Assembly (NCBI GenBank): GCA_964435595.1
Contig: CAYSZV010000001.1
Coordinates: 66,777-130,776, forward strand
DNA from: Izemoplasma sp964435595
GTDB taxonomy: Bacteria > Bacillota_I > Bacilli_A > Izemoplasmatales > Izemoplasmataceae
Direction: 5' to 3'
Length of the DNA: 64,000 nt
Position 1 is the first letter of the stretch, and the number at the start of each line of letters is the position of its first letter. Positions 8,220-15,722 of this stretch are shown here, piece by piece. The position numbers were made by a program, and so were the translations under genes. A model generated the notes under the pieces. It had not been told where the DNA came from. It saw nothing but the letters and a program-made list of their open reading frames with translations, and did no database searches.

Positions 8220-8943
8220 AAAATTTCGTTAAAAACTCTTGAAGTCTTTTGGTCTCCGGATGCTCAAACACATGTTTTGAATCCCCCGTTTCAGTAATCA
8301 TTCCTTGATCTATAAAGATTACTTGATCAGAGACTTCTTTTGCAAAATCCATTTCATGAGTCACCACGATTAAAGTGTATCCTTCATGAGCTATACTTCT
8401 AATTACTTCAAGTACTTCTTTTACCATTTCGGGATCAAGAGCACTTGTTGGCTCATCAAATAAAATCACTTCCGGATTCATTGAAAGAGTTCTCGCTATC
8501 GCAACACGTTGTTTCTGTCCACCACTGAGGGTATTCACTCTTCTGTTTGAAAATTCAGATAACCCTACTTTTTCCAAAAACTGTAAAGCAACTGTATTAC
8601 TTTCTTCTTTTGAACGGCCTAAAACACGAACTTGTCCGATTGTACAATTTTCTAAAACACTCAAGTTTTCAAATAGATTAAAGGACTGAAATACCATACC
8701 AATGCGAGAACGAATGTGATTGATATTTGTTTTTCTATCTGTTACTGAGACATCATGAAAAAGAAGGTTTCCTTTGGTAACTGTTTCCATTTGATTGATA
8801 CAACGAAGCATGGTACTTTTACCACTTCCAGATGGACCGATAATAGACGTTACGCTTCCTTTTGCAAATGTGTAAGATACATCGTTCAATACCCTAACTC
8901 CATCAAATTCTTTATATACATTTTGAAATTCGATAATATTCAT
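8218..8943 (-). CDS. Amino-acid ABC importer ATPase (probable lysine)
   Basis: A 241-residue ATPase of the polar-amino-acid uptake group (GlnQ/HisP/ArtP-like). Walker A GPSGSGKSTMLRCINQ, Q-loop VFQSFNLFENLSVLENC, signature LSGGQKQRVAIARTL, Walker B VILFDEPTSALDPEM and switch VVTHEMDFA are all present; FNLF and SALDPE are diagnostic of this group. It is the last gene of a binding protein-permease-ATPase operon whose leader carries an L box, so the substrate is most likely lysine. Confidence 0.95.
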   Translation of the reverse strand: MNIIEFQNVYKEFDGVRVLNDVSYTFAKGSVTSIIGPSGSGKSTMLRCINQMETVTKGNLLFHDVSVTDRKTNINHIRSRIGMVFQSFNLFENLSVLENCTIGQVRVLGRSKEESNTVALQFLEKVGLSEFSNRRVNTLSGGQKQRVAIARTLSMNPEVILFDEPTSALDPEMVKEVLEVIRSIAHEGYTLIVVTHEMDFAKEVSDQVIFIDQGMITETGDSKHVFEHPETKRLQEFLTKF

Positions 8944-8953
8944 ACTTGCACCT

Positions 8954-9703
8954 CTACACTGTTTGACTTGTTGGAATTGAAACTTTTTCTCGATTGATCA
9001 CTTTAATAATTAATGTTAATAACCTTGTAGTGATTAATACAATAATCAAGTAGACAATCGCGACTAAAACAAAGGACTCAGTATAACGGTAATGTGTACC
9101 GGCAACGGATTTGGCCATATAAAATAGTTCACTTACTCCAATTACACTTAAAACGGCAGTATCTTTAATATTTACAACTAGTTCATTACCAATTGCTGGA
9201 ACCATATTTTTTATTACTTGAGGGAATATAATGTGTCGATACGCTTGCCCTCTACTAAGTCCAATTGCTCTTGCTGCTTCCATTTGTCCCGGATCAATTG
9301 CATTGATTCCAGAACGCAATACCTCTGTTAAATAGGCAGCTGTATTCAATGATACAACAATAATACCAGCTACAATAATCGGCATTCTAATCCCAATCAT
9401 CGCTAGTCCATAATAGAATATTGCTGCCTGTACCATCATCGGTGTACCTCTAAAAAATTCTACGTATGAGGTGCTCAAAATAACACTTATTCTTTTAAAA
9501 ATAATGTTCCATTTATTATCTCTAGGATCTCTCTCCTGAATCCGAAAGATAATAATAAGCATTGCTACGAATAGCCCAAACAGTGTCCCTGTTACAGCAA
9601 TAATCAACGTGAATGAAGCACCCTCTAAATATAATTTATAGTTTGTTCTTAAAATGTAACTTAGTCCACCAAGAAAATCACTTGGGATATCCGATAAAAT
9701 CAT
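8954..9703 (-). CDS. Amino-acid ABC importer permease (probable lysine)
   Basis: A 249-residue membrane protein of the HisM/GlnP family with about five transmembrane segments. The EAA loop reads EAARAIGLSRGQAYRHIIFPQVIKN in the expected position for ATPase contact. The segment VEFFRGTPMMVQ is the conserved N-terminal-half motif. It lies 4 bases after the binding-protein gene and 10 bases before the ATPase gene. A single permease gene implies a homodimeric channel. Confidence 0.95.
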   Translation of the reverse strand: MILSDIPSDFLGGLSYILRTNYKLYLEGASFTLIIAVTGTLFGLFVAMLIIIFRIQERDPRDNKWNIIFKRISVILSTSYVEFFRGTPMMVQAAIFYYGLAMIGIRMPIIVAGIIVVSLNTAAYLTEVLRSGINAIDPGQMEAARAIGLSRGQAYRHIIFPQVIKNMVPAIGNELVVNIKDTAVLSVIGVSELFYMAKSVAGTHYRYTESFVLVAIVYLIIVLITTRLLTLIIKVINREKVSIPTSQTV

Positions 9704-9707
9704 ATTT

Positions 9708-10508
9708 CTAAGGTTGTGATGTTAAAGCATCACTCATCAATGTATTTCGTTCTTCTGTAGTTAGATTATCTAAGACACTATTAATAGCAGCTTGCAAATC
9801 AGTTTCTTCCTGTCTTACTGCAACACTAACAGATACATCACTATCTTCAACAGTAAATCCGTTTACACCTAATTGAACAATAGTTAATCCTTCGTTTGAC
9901 GACACGATTGATTGCGCTACAGGTAATTCCGCTACCAATGCATCACTCACACCACTTGTTAATGATGCTACTAAACTTGGGTAATCTCCAAGAGCATTCA
10001 TATGATTTACACCAGTAATTTGATCAATAAGTCCGTCTTGTAACGTTCCCATTTGAGCGATTACAGCAGCCCCATTAAAATCATCTAAACTAGCTGCTGA
10101 AGCATAATCTCCACCACTTTGAACAACCAATACTTGTTCACTTCTATAATACTCATCTGTAAACAATACTGTTTCTGCACGTTCAGGTGTTGGGCTCATA
10201 CCAGCAATAATCACATCGATTTCATTTGATAACAAAGCTGGAATTAATCCATCCCATTCAATTTTGCGGATAACTAAATCCATTTCCAATTCATCTGCGA
10301 TAGCACTTGCAACCATAACATCATATCCATCACAATATGCATTGACACCATCAATTTCAACAGCGGTATCTGTTGCTTCACTTGTTGTCCAATTAAATGG
10401 TGCATAGTTACACTCTAATCCAACAACCAATTCATTTGTACTTTCTTCCGTACATCCTACTAGTAGGAACATAGTTAACATTCCCATTACTACAAAAATT
10501 CTTCTCAT
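9708..10508 (-). CDS. Amino-acid ABC substrate-binding lipoprotein (probable lysine)
   Basis: A 266-residue lipoprotein. The signal peptide ends in the lipobox LLVGC (Cys about 19), so the protein is anchored outside the membrane. The mature part has the family-3 solute-binding pattern: NELVVGLECNYAPFNW at the N-terminus, then DGYDVMVASAIADELEM and EIDVIIAGMSPTPERAE. An insert with several acidic residues and two Cys near CNYAPF and AYCDGYD occurs in some binding proteins. First gene of the operon, directly after a lysine riboswitch, which is the main argument for lysine as substrate. Confidence 0.93.
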   Translation of the reverse strand: MRRIFVVMGMLTMFLLVGCTEESTNELVVGLECNYAPFNWTTSEATDTAVEIDGVNAYCDGYDVMVASAIADELEMDLVIRKIEWDGLIPALLSNEIDVIIAGMSPTPERAETVLFTDEYYRSEQVLVVQSGGDYASAASLDDFNGAAVIAQMGTLQDGLIDQITGVNHMNALGDYPSLVASLTSGVSDALVAELPVAQSIVSSNEGLTIVQLGVNGFTVEDSDVSVSVAVRQEETDLQAAINSVLDNLTTEERNTLMSDALTSQP

Positions 10509-10545
10509 TTTCTCTATCCTCCGATTGTTTTTTCATAAAATAAAT

Positions 10546-10572
10546 ATAAAAAAAGCATCCTTGGACGCCATA
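10546..10572 (-). terminator. Riboswitch-controlled transcription terminator
   Basis: On the minus strand GCGTC-CAAG-GATGC forms a short stem (one G-U pair) followed by seven T, between the aptamer and the binding-protein gene. Its position suits lysine-dependent attenuation. Confidence 0.7.
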
Positions 10573-10604
10573 TTAAACAATATGTTTATAGCGCCACTAC
10601 TTTT

Positions 10605-10748
10605 TAAGTAGGAGTATCATGGGTGTTTCCCATAATCCCACAAAACTATTATGTCTAATAGAATTGTTCGGCGATGATTACCTTTCAATTGTTTCATAGT
10701 CTACCGACTCCACAATTTACTCATTTGCATCGCTGCCTCTAAATTTTT
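10605..10748 (-). ncRNA. Lysine riboswitch (L box) aptamer
   Basis: On the minus strand the conserved L-box core blocks appear in order: AGAGGCAGCGATGCAA, GAGTAA, GTGGAGTC, TTGAAAGG, CATCGCCGAA, then a GGGAAACACCC hairpin and a closing segment before a CTACTT/AAGTAG hairpin. This matches the lysine riboswitch family (RF00168) as found upstream of lysC and lysine transport genes. Lysine binding should favour the downstream terminator and shut off the importer. Exact ends are approximate. Confidence 0.9.
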
Positions 10749-10759
10749 ATGATAACCAA

Positions 10760-10788
10760 ATTGTATAGTTGAGAAAATAAAAAGTCAA
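10760..10788 (-). promoter_or_regulatory. Sigma-A-type promoter for the lysine riboswitch/ABC operon
   Basis: On the minus strand TTGACT, a 17-base spacer and TACAAT. The predicted transcript starts a few bases before the L box and has a leader of about 240 bases. Confidence 0.85.
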
Positions 10789-10819
10789 CAATATTTTGAA
10801 TGTAAGTGTTATCAATCAA

Positions 10820-10844
10820 GAAAAAAAGGCTGATTTCAGCCCTT
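10820..10844 (-). terminator. Intrinsic terminator after the GNAT pseudogene
   Basis: Stem GGCTGA/TCAGCC extended by A-T pairs and followed on the minus strand by a T run of seven. Confidence 0.85.
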
Positions 10845-10865
10845 TATTACTTAAGTAATAGGTAT

Positions 10866-11365
10866 TTAGAAGTATTTTTGCATCAAAATTAAGTCAAAAT
10901 ACTCATTGTCATACTTAATTGCCTTCTTTTCCATGCCTTCTTCAACAAATCCTAATTTCTCATATAGTTTCCTTGCTCCAATATTATTAGACACAACGGA
11001 AAGAGTGATTATTTCAATATTTCTCGATTCTACATATTGAAACACATTGCTCAATAATCTTTTGGAAATTCCCTTTCTTCTATATGCGGGTTTTACGTAC
11101 ATGCTATTTAGGGTTGCTTTGTGTTTCATTTTCATTCTTGGATTTTCTACTAGAACACAAAGTCCAATGATTTCTTTTCCAGAATATGCCCCAAATGAAG
11201 TTGCATTTTTATTTGCAGTCTAGATTCCCAACGGTCTATCAGAAATGTTGATTCCTCTTCAAAACTAGAGCCAAAGCTCTTTGGATTATTTTTTAATAAT
11301 TCAAGTCGAATCGATTGATAATCATTAACATCTTCCACAGTCAGAATCCTATACTCTATATTCAT
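10866..11365 (-). pseudogene. GNAT N-acetyltransferase with a one-base frameshift
   Basis: Two adjacent minus-strand frames make one GNAT protein. The N-terminal part (11365 down to about 11220) reads MNIEYRILTVEDVNDYQSIR through DRWESRL, then leaves frame at a CTGCAAAT junction. In the next frame the chain continues as ANKNATSFGAYSGKEIIGL and on to the acetyl-CoA motif VKPAYRRKGISKRLL (the R/Q-x-x-G-x-G/A site) and IGARKLYEKLGFVEEG. One missing base near 11220 explains the break, giving about 166 residues when repaired. It could be a true pseudogene, a recent mutation or a sequence error. The N-terminal fragment alone lacks the cofactor site. Ribosome binding site and downstream terminator are intact, which points to a recent event. 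Confidence 0.85.
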
Positions 11366-11398
11366 ATAATCACCTCATAAGCTACCTTCATTATATCA

Positions 11399-11432
11399 CA
11401 AAAAAACACTTCTTCTTTCGAAGAAATGTTTC
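11399..11432 (-). terminator. Intrinsic terminator of the GH3 gene
   Basis: On the minus strand a 12-bp stem (AAACATTTCTTC/GAAGAAGTGTTT) capped by GAAA, followed by a T run. Confidence 0.9.
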
Positions 11433-13604
11433 TTAAATTATTTCAAATTCTTTAGATTGATTTCCTACCATTAATTTAATCTTTCTCGCTTCTTCAATCA
11501 ATTCAAAGTTTTCATTATACAAACTGAGTTGATTGGTATCGAGATAAAAATGAATTGTCTTTTTTTCGCCAGGAAGTAGCGAGATTTTTTGATATGCTTT
11601 TAAAGATTTCAAGGGTCTTGTGACAGACGCGTATAAATCTTCTAAGTAAACTTGTACAACTTCTTTTCCTTCAACAGATCCCGTGTTTTTCACCGACACT
11701 TCAAAGTGTAATCCTTGTCCTCTTTCAACTTGACTAGGTGTGAATAAATCTGAGTATTCAAACGTAGTATAACTCAATCCGTATCCAAATGGATATAAAG
11801 GGTCATATTTGGTGAATACATCTCCTGATTGATATCGTCTTGCGTTGTATACAATTGGGATTTGATTTCCGTCTTTAGGGAATGATATAGCGGTTTTCCC
11901 AGATGGACAGATATCCCCGAAAATTGTTTGCGCAACGGGTATTGCACCCTCTGTTCCAGGATAATATGTCTGTAAAATTGCAGGAATGTTTTGGTCCATC
12001 CAAATAAGCTTTTGTGGACGTCCAACCATAGATACCATAACAACTGGAATATCAGTATTTTTAGCGCTTTTCAACAAAGCAAATTCGTCGTCCTCTATTT
12101 GTAAATCGAAGCTATCTCCTAGCCATTCTGAATGGGGCTCTTCTCCCACTACACTGATGATTACATCATATTGACTAGGTGTAGGATTTAACTGTTTTAG
12201 TTCCTCTAAATCATATGCATATGTAATTTTTGTATCCTTAGAAACAGTTCTTTTAATCGCATCTAATATCGTAAAACAATCCAAATCATTCTCATCAGCT
12301 GATGCCCATGATAATGTCCATCCTCCACAAAGATGTCTTTTACTATCTGCAGATTTACCAGTTACTAAGATTGATTTCAAGTCTTTCGAAAGTGGCAATA
12401 AGTCATTTTCATTTTTTAACAATGTGATTGATTCTGATGTAATCTCACTGGCAATTCTTTTGCTCTCTTTGTTTCCATTTAATGATACAGCAAAATCAAC
12501 ATCTAAATCGGATTGATCAAACAATCCCAACTCAAATTTAACACGTAGTATATTGGATACTGCTTGGTCTAATCGTTCAATTGTAATTTCTCCATCATTC
12601 ACTAATTCTTCCATGATATCTACAGCATCTAAATCAGCAACTGCCATACTAACATCTAATCCAGCATTGAATGCTTTTTTGATTGCATCTTTTTTATCTC
12701 TTGCAACACGATGACGATCAATTAATCTATATACATCTTCCCAATCTGAAAGAGTGATACCTCTAAAGCCTAGTTCACCACGTAACACATCAGTCATAAA
12801 TCTCTTACTCATTGGCATTGGTGTTCCATTTACATCTCCACCATTTACCATAATAGAATGTACACCAGCTTTGATTGCTGCTTCAAAAGGTGGTATATGA
12901 TGTTCTCTTATATTTCGTTCAGAGATATCTGCAGGTGTGCGATCCATACCATTACTTGATTCACCATATCCAACAAAGTGTTTTGCGCAAGCTGAAATCT
13001 GATTCTCGTTTTGCATTCCACTTACCAATGCTTCACTTATTCTTGATGCCAAGTATGCATCTTCTCCCACTGATTCATATACTCGTCCCCATCTTTGATC
13101 TCTTGCTACATCAATTGTCGGAGCAAAATTTAAATTCACTCCAATCGAATTCATTTCTTTCCCAACAATTTCTCCATATTGAAATACAAGTTCATCATTC
13201 CAAGTTGATGTCACCCCTAAGTTGTGTGAGTATATTGTCGATCCCTTAACAAAATTCACACCATGAACAGCATCCGCTCCGTAAAGCATTGGAATTTTCA
13301 GTTTTGTCTGTTTTGTATAATCGTTTGATGTCTTAATATAGGTTGCCCAATCAAAAGCAGAATCGTTTCCAATTCTTGACACACCACCATATAACAATGA
13401 ACCGATATTATATTGAGAATACATAATATCAAGAAATCTTGGGTCTGTCATACTTTCAAATTGATGTTCAGATTGTAATTTGTCAAATAAAAAACAAGGT
13501 TCAAGCATAATTGTTTGTCCTATTTTTTCACGGACCGTCATTTCCTCTAACAATGCTTTTATCTTATTTTCTATATCGTTGTTAATCGTAGTGTTAAAAC
13601 TCAT
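11433..13604 (-). CDS. Glycoside hydrolase family 3 beta-glycosidase (cytoplasmic)
   Basis: A 723-residue enzyme with the usual GH3 order: TIM barrel (about 15-340, with IPMLYGADAVHG, NFAPTIDVARDQRWGR and ACAKHFVGYG), alpha/beta sandwich (from SITLLKNENDLLPL at about 395) and a C-terminal fibronectin-like domain. The nucleophile Asp is in GFRGITLSDWEDVYRL at about residue 290. There is no signal peptide, so it should act on imported oligosaccharides. Ribosome binding site AAAGGAG precedes ATG 13604. It stands alone with its own promoter, operator-like palindrome and terminator. Substrate could be a beta-glucoside or xyloside; the sequence alone does not decide. Confidence 0.93.
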   Translation of the reverse strand: MSFNTTINNDIENKIKALLEEMTVREKIGQTIMLEPCFLFDKLQSEHQFESMTDPRFLDIMYSQYNIGSLLYGGVSRIGNDSAFDWATYIKTSNDYTKQTKLKIPMLYGADAVHGVNFVKGSTIYSHNLGVTSTWNDELVFQYGEIVGKEMNSIGVNLNFAPTIDVARDQRWGRVYESVGEDAYLASRISEALVSGMQNENQISACAKHFVGYGESSNGMDRTPADISERNIREHHIPPFEAAIKAGVHSIMVNGGDVNGTPMPMSKRFMTDVLRGELGFRGITLSDWEDVYRLIDRHRVARDKKDAIKKAFNAGLDVSMAVADLDAVDIMEELVNDGEITIERLDQAVSNILRVKFELGLFDQSDLDVDFAVSLNGNKESKRIASEITSESITLLKNENDLLPLSKDLKSILVTGKSADSKRHLCGGWTLSWASADENDLDCFTILDAIKRTVSKDTKITYAYDLEELKQLNPTPSQYDVIISVVGEEPHSEWLGDSFDLQIEDDEFALLKSAKNTDIPVVMVSMVGRPQKLIWMDQNIPAILQTYYPGTEGAIPVAQTIFGDICPSGKTAISFPKDGNQIPIVYNARRYQSGDVFTKYDPLYPFGYGLSYTTFEYSDLFTPSQVERGQGLHFEVSVKNTGSVEGKEVVQVYLEDLYASVTRPLKSLKAYQKISLLPGEKKTIHFYLDTNQLSLYNENFELIEEARKIKLMVGNQSKEFEII

Positions 13605-13628
13605 AATTAGTGCTCCTTTATATTTACC

Positions 13629-13640
13629 GAAATCGTTTTC
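13629..13640. promoter_or_regulatory. Operator-like palindrome upstream of the GH3 gene
   Basis: GAAATCGTTTTC has GAAA/TTTC half sites around a central CG, like LacI/GalR-family or cre operators (8 of 10 fixed cre positions on the minus strand). It lies between the GH3 promoter and start codon, where a repressor would block the transcript. Confidence 0.45.
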
Positions 13641-13652
13641 TTTTGTAGTTAC

Positions 13653-13681
13653 AAAATACCATAATAAAAACTCTTTTACAA
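13653..13681 (-). promoter_or_regulatory. Promoter of the GH3 gene
   Basis: On the minus strand TTGTAA, a 17-base spacer and TATTTT preceded by TGG (extended -10). Confidence 0.65.
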
Positions 13682-13763
13682 GATAGTTAAAATCGATTGA
13701 TAATTTTTGTGCAAACTATCCAAAAATATAGATTGCAATAATGTTTCAAGAAGCAATATACTA

Positions 13764-13792
13764 TTTCAATTGCGGTCAATTTATGATATAAT
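13764..13792 (+). promoter_or_regulatory. Probable promoter of the purine-degradation cluster
   Basis: A perfect extended -10 (TGATATAAT, ending at 13792) with a weak -35-like TTTCAA 17 bases upstream. Transcription would start near 13799, leaving a leader of about 120 bases. A second candidate, TTGACT at 13815 with TACAAT at a 20-base spacing, is weaker. No other gene lies between 13605 and 13922. Confidence 0.65.
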
Positions 13793-13826
13793 TATATGAT
13801 ATAGGGATATATTTTTGACTATATTG

Positions 13827-13840
13827 TGTAAGCGTTATCA
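13827..13840 (+). promoter_or_regulatory. cre-like operator (CcpA/LacI-family site)
   Basis: TGTAAGCGTTATCA matches the cre consensus TGNAANCGNTNNCA at every fixed position. It lies about 30 bases downstream of the predicted start of transcription of the purine cluster, a position typical of roadblock repression. This suggests carbon catabolite control of the whole cluster. The protein that binds it is not in this window. Confidence 0.75.
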
Positions 13841-13922
13841 TACAATAATGGCTTTGTTTGGAGCTTTTTACATAATCTGTTGAAGATTTGTCTTTCTTTT
13901 CAAAAATTGGAGGTTGATAATT

Positions 13923-14483
13923 TTGATAGACACCATCATTTTAGCTGGAGGAATGTCAAAACGATTTAAAACAAATAAACTGGCAACACTTTATAATGGG
14001 AAACCCTTAATTTGTAACGTGATAGAAACTTTCTTAGAATTTTCGGAAAATGTTACTTTAGTAACAGGGCATTACGATTTACAATATCTCTCTAATTTTA
14101 TTACAAACGAAAAGATTAGAATTGTACACAATAGTGAGTATCAAAAGGGAATGTTTACTTCTGTTCAAACGGGTGTAAGTATCACAGAAAATGACTTTTT
14201 CTTAATTCCCGGGGATTATCCTTTGGTCAAACCTCAAACAATACAAAAAATAATAGATAGTTTGGGAGCAATTAGAGTGCCTATATATAAAGGAAGAAAA
14301 GGACATCCGATTTTTATATCAAAAGAGCTAATAAATCCATTGTTAAAAGAACCTTCTGACTCAAATTTAAAAATCTTCAGAGATCGACATATAGTAAATT
14401 ATATTGATGTCGATGATGAGGGAATATTATTAGATGTAGATACACTCAATGATTTGAATCAACTTAGAGAAAGGAATGAATAA
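13923..14483 (+). CDS. MocA-like molybdenum cofactor cytidylyltransferase
   Basis: A 186-residue nucleotidyltransferase. Start taken as TTG at 13923, 9 bases after GGAGG; the TTG at 13914 touches the ribosome binding site. The N-terminal motif IILAGGMSKRFKTNKL matches the LAGG-x-S-x-R-x-x-x-x-K nucleotide-binding signature of MobA/MocA proteins, and FFLIPGDYPLVKPQTI carries the metal-binding D-x-P. MocA adds CMP to molybdopterin for xanthine-dehydrogenase-type enzymes, which fits its place as first gene before two molybdenum hydroxylases. The typical G after SKR is replaced (SKRFK), so the exact nucleotide is not certain. Lies 2 bases before the next gene. Confidence 0.85.
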   Translation: MIDTIILAGGMSKRFKTNKLATLYNGKPLICNVIETFLEFSENVTLVTGHYDLQYLSNFITNEKIRIVHNSEYQKGMFTSVQTGVSITENDFFLIPGDYPLVKPQTIQKIIDSLGAIRVPIYKGRKGHPIFISKELINPLLKEPSDSNLKIFRDRHIVNYIDVDDEGILLDVDTLNDLNQLRERNE

Positions 14484-14485
14484 GT

Positions 14486-15283
14486 ATGTTATTAAACGAA
14501 TATGTTAGACCCAAAGATTTACACGAAGCATATGAACTCTTACTTGAAGATAAAAACAATATTATTATCGGAGGTGGAGCATGGCTGAAATTAACACACA
14601 AGGAAGTGCATCAAGTAATAGACTTATCCTCTATTGGCCTACATGAGATTATTGATAAAGGCGATTTCATTGAAATCGGTGCGATGACCTCACTTAGACA
14701 AATAGAAACAAGTAAAGTAATCCAACAATACTATGATGGTATTGTAACAAAAGCTGTAAAAAGTATTATGGGAATGAATATAAGAAACCTAGCCACGATT
14801 GGTGGAAGTATCATGGGCCGTTATTCATTTTCGGATATATTTACACCGCTTTTGGCTGTGGATGTTTCACTTGTTTTTTTCAATTCTGGAGAAATCTCGT
14901 TAGAAGATTTTATGAAAAACAGAAAAATGGAACGAGATATTTTAGTGAAAATCATCCTTCATAAAAAACAAGGACGAGGGTACTTCTATAATATGAAAAA
15001 GACACACTTAGATTTTGCTGTCATCAATGTAGCGGTTACAAAAGCTGAAACAATAAAAATCGTTGTTGGAGCAAGACCAAGTATCTCTCTTAGAGCATTC
15101 AAAGCAGAAGAATATATCAATAGTACAGAAATCAATGAAGAATCGATTCTTCATGCTGCATTATTAGCAAAAGAAGAAATCAAGGTTTCTTCTAATGCAA
15201 GAGCAAGTAAAGAATATCGATCAGAACTGATTGAAGTATATGTCAAAAGAGGACTGAAAGAGGTGTTAGATTATGAAGGTTAA
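14486..15283 (+). CDS. Molybdenum hydroxylase 1, FAD-binding subunit
   Basis: A 265-residue subunit of the CoxM/XdhB family (FAD_binding_5, PF00941, then CO_deh_flav_C). FAD motif 1 is IIIGGGAWLKLTHKEVHQVIDLS, and motif 2 is NIRNLATIGGSIMGRYSFSDI; the normal form is T-x-GGN-x-x-x-x-P-x-x-D, so this copy is divergent (GGSIMGRYSFSD), as seen in some FAD subunits of anaerobic purine hydroxylases. It overlaps the Fe-S subunit gene by 11 bases. It passes electrons from the Fe-S clusters to an acceptor, probably NAD(P). Confidence 0.9.
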   Translation: MLLNEYVRPKDLHEAYELLLEDKNNIIIGGGAWLKLTHKEVHQVIDLSSIGLHEIIDKGDFIEIGAMTSLRQIETSKVIQQYYDGIVTKAVKSIMGMNIRNLATIGGSIMGRYSFSDIFTPLLAVDVSLVFFNSGEISLEDFMKNRKMERDILVKIILHKKQGRGYFYNMKKTHLDFAVINVAVTKAETIKIVVGARPSISLRAFKAEEYINSTEINEESILHAALLAKEEIKVSSNARASKEYRSELIEVYVKRGLKEVLDYEG

Positions 15284-15722
15284 TTTCATGTTAAACGATC
15301 ATCCTGAAACATGGGAAGTTGATCCAAACGAATATTTACTTGATACATTAAGAGCTAACGACATTACATCTGTTAGACGCGGATGTGATACTACTTCTTG
15401 TGGTGTGTGTACTGTTTTATTAGATGGTAAGCCCGTTCCTTCATGTAGTGTTTTAACTGTTTCAGTCGAAGGAAAACAAGTTTTAACTGTAGAAGGAATC
15501 AAAGATTCTGCTGAACGACTTAGTATTCATATGGGTCATCACGGGGCAGATCAATGTGGATATTGCAATCCCTCTCTTGCACTTACAGTTTATGCAATGA
15601 AACAAGAAATCAAAAATCCTACCGAACAAGATATTAGCGAATATTTGGTTGGTAATTTATGCAGATGTACTGGATACAAAGGACAAGAGGAAGCAATTAA
15701 ACTATACTTGGAGGAAGACTAA
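15273..15722 (+). CDS. Molybdenum hydroxylase 1, [2Fe-2S] subunit
   Basis: A 149-residue subunit of the XdhC/CoxS family carrying two [2Fe-2S] clusters. The plant-ferredoxin-type cluster is bound by RRGCDTTSCGVCTVLLDGKPVPSC (about residues 35-58), the helical-bundle cluster by QCGYCNPSLAL and GNLCRCTGYKG (about residues 92-135). The usual CGFCTPGM is CGYCNPSL here, as in the subgroup of FAD/Fe-S partners of anaerobic purine hydroxylases. The stop codon overlaps the start of the large subunit (TAATG). It conducts electrons from molybdenum to FAD. Confidence 0.93.
   Translation: MKVNFMLNDHPETWEVDPNEYLLDTLRANDITSVRRGCDTTSCGVCTVLLDGKPVPSCSVLTVSVEGKQVLTVEGIKDSAERLSIHMGHHGADQCGYCNPSLALTVYAMKQEIKNPTEQDISEYLVGNLCRCTGYKGQEEAIKLYLEED

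Noticed and set aside
13805..13846. TTGACT/TACAAT as the main purine-cluster promoter
   Set aside because: The 20-base spacing is too long; the upstream perfect extended -10 is a better candidate.
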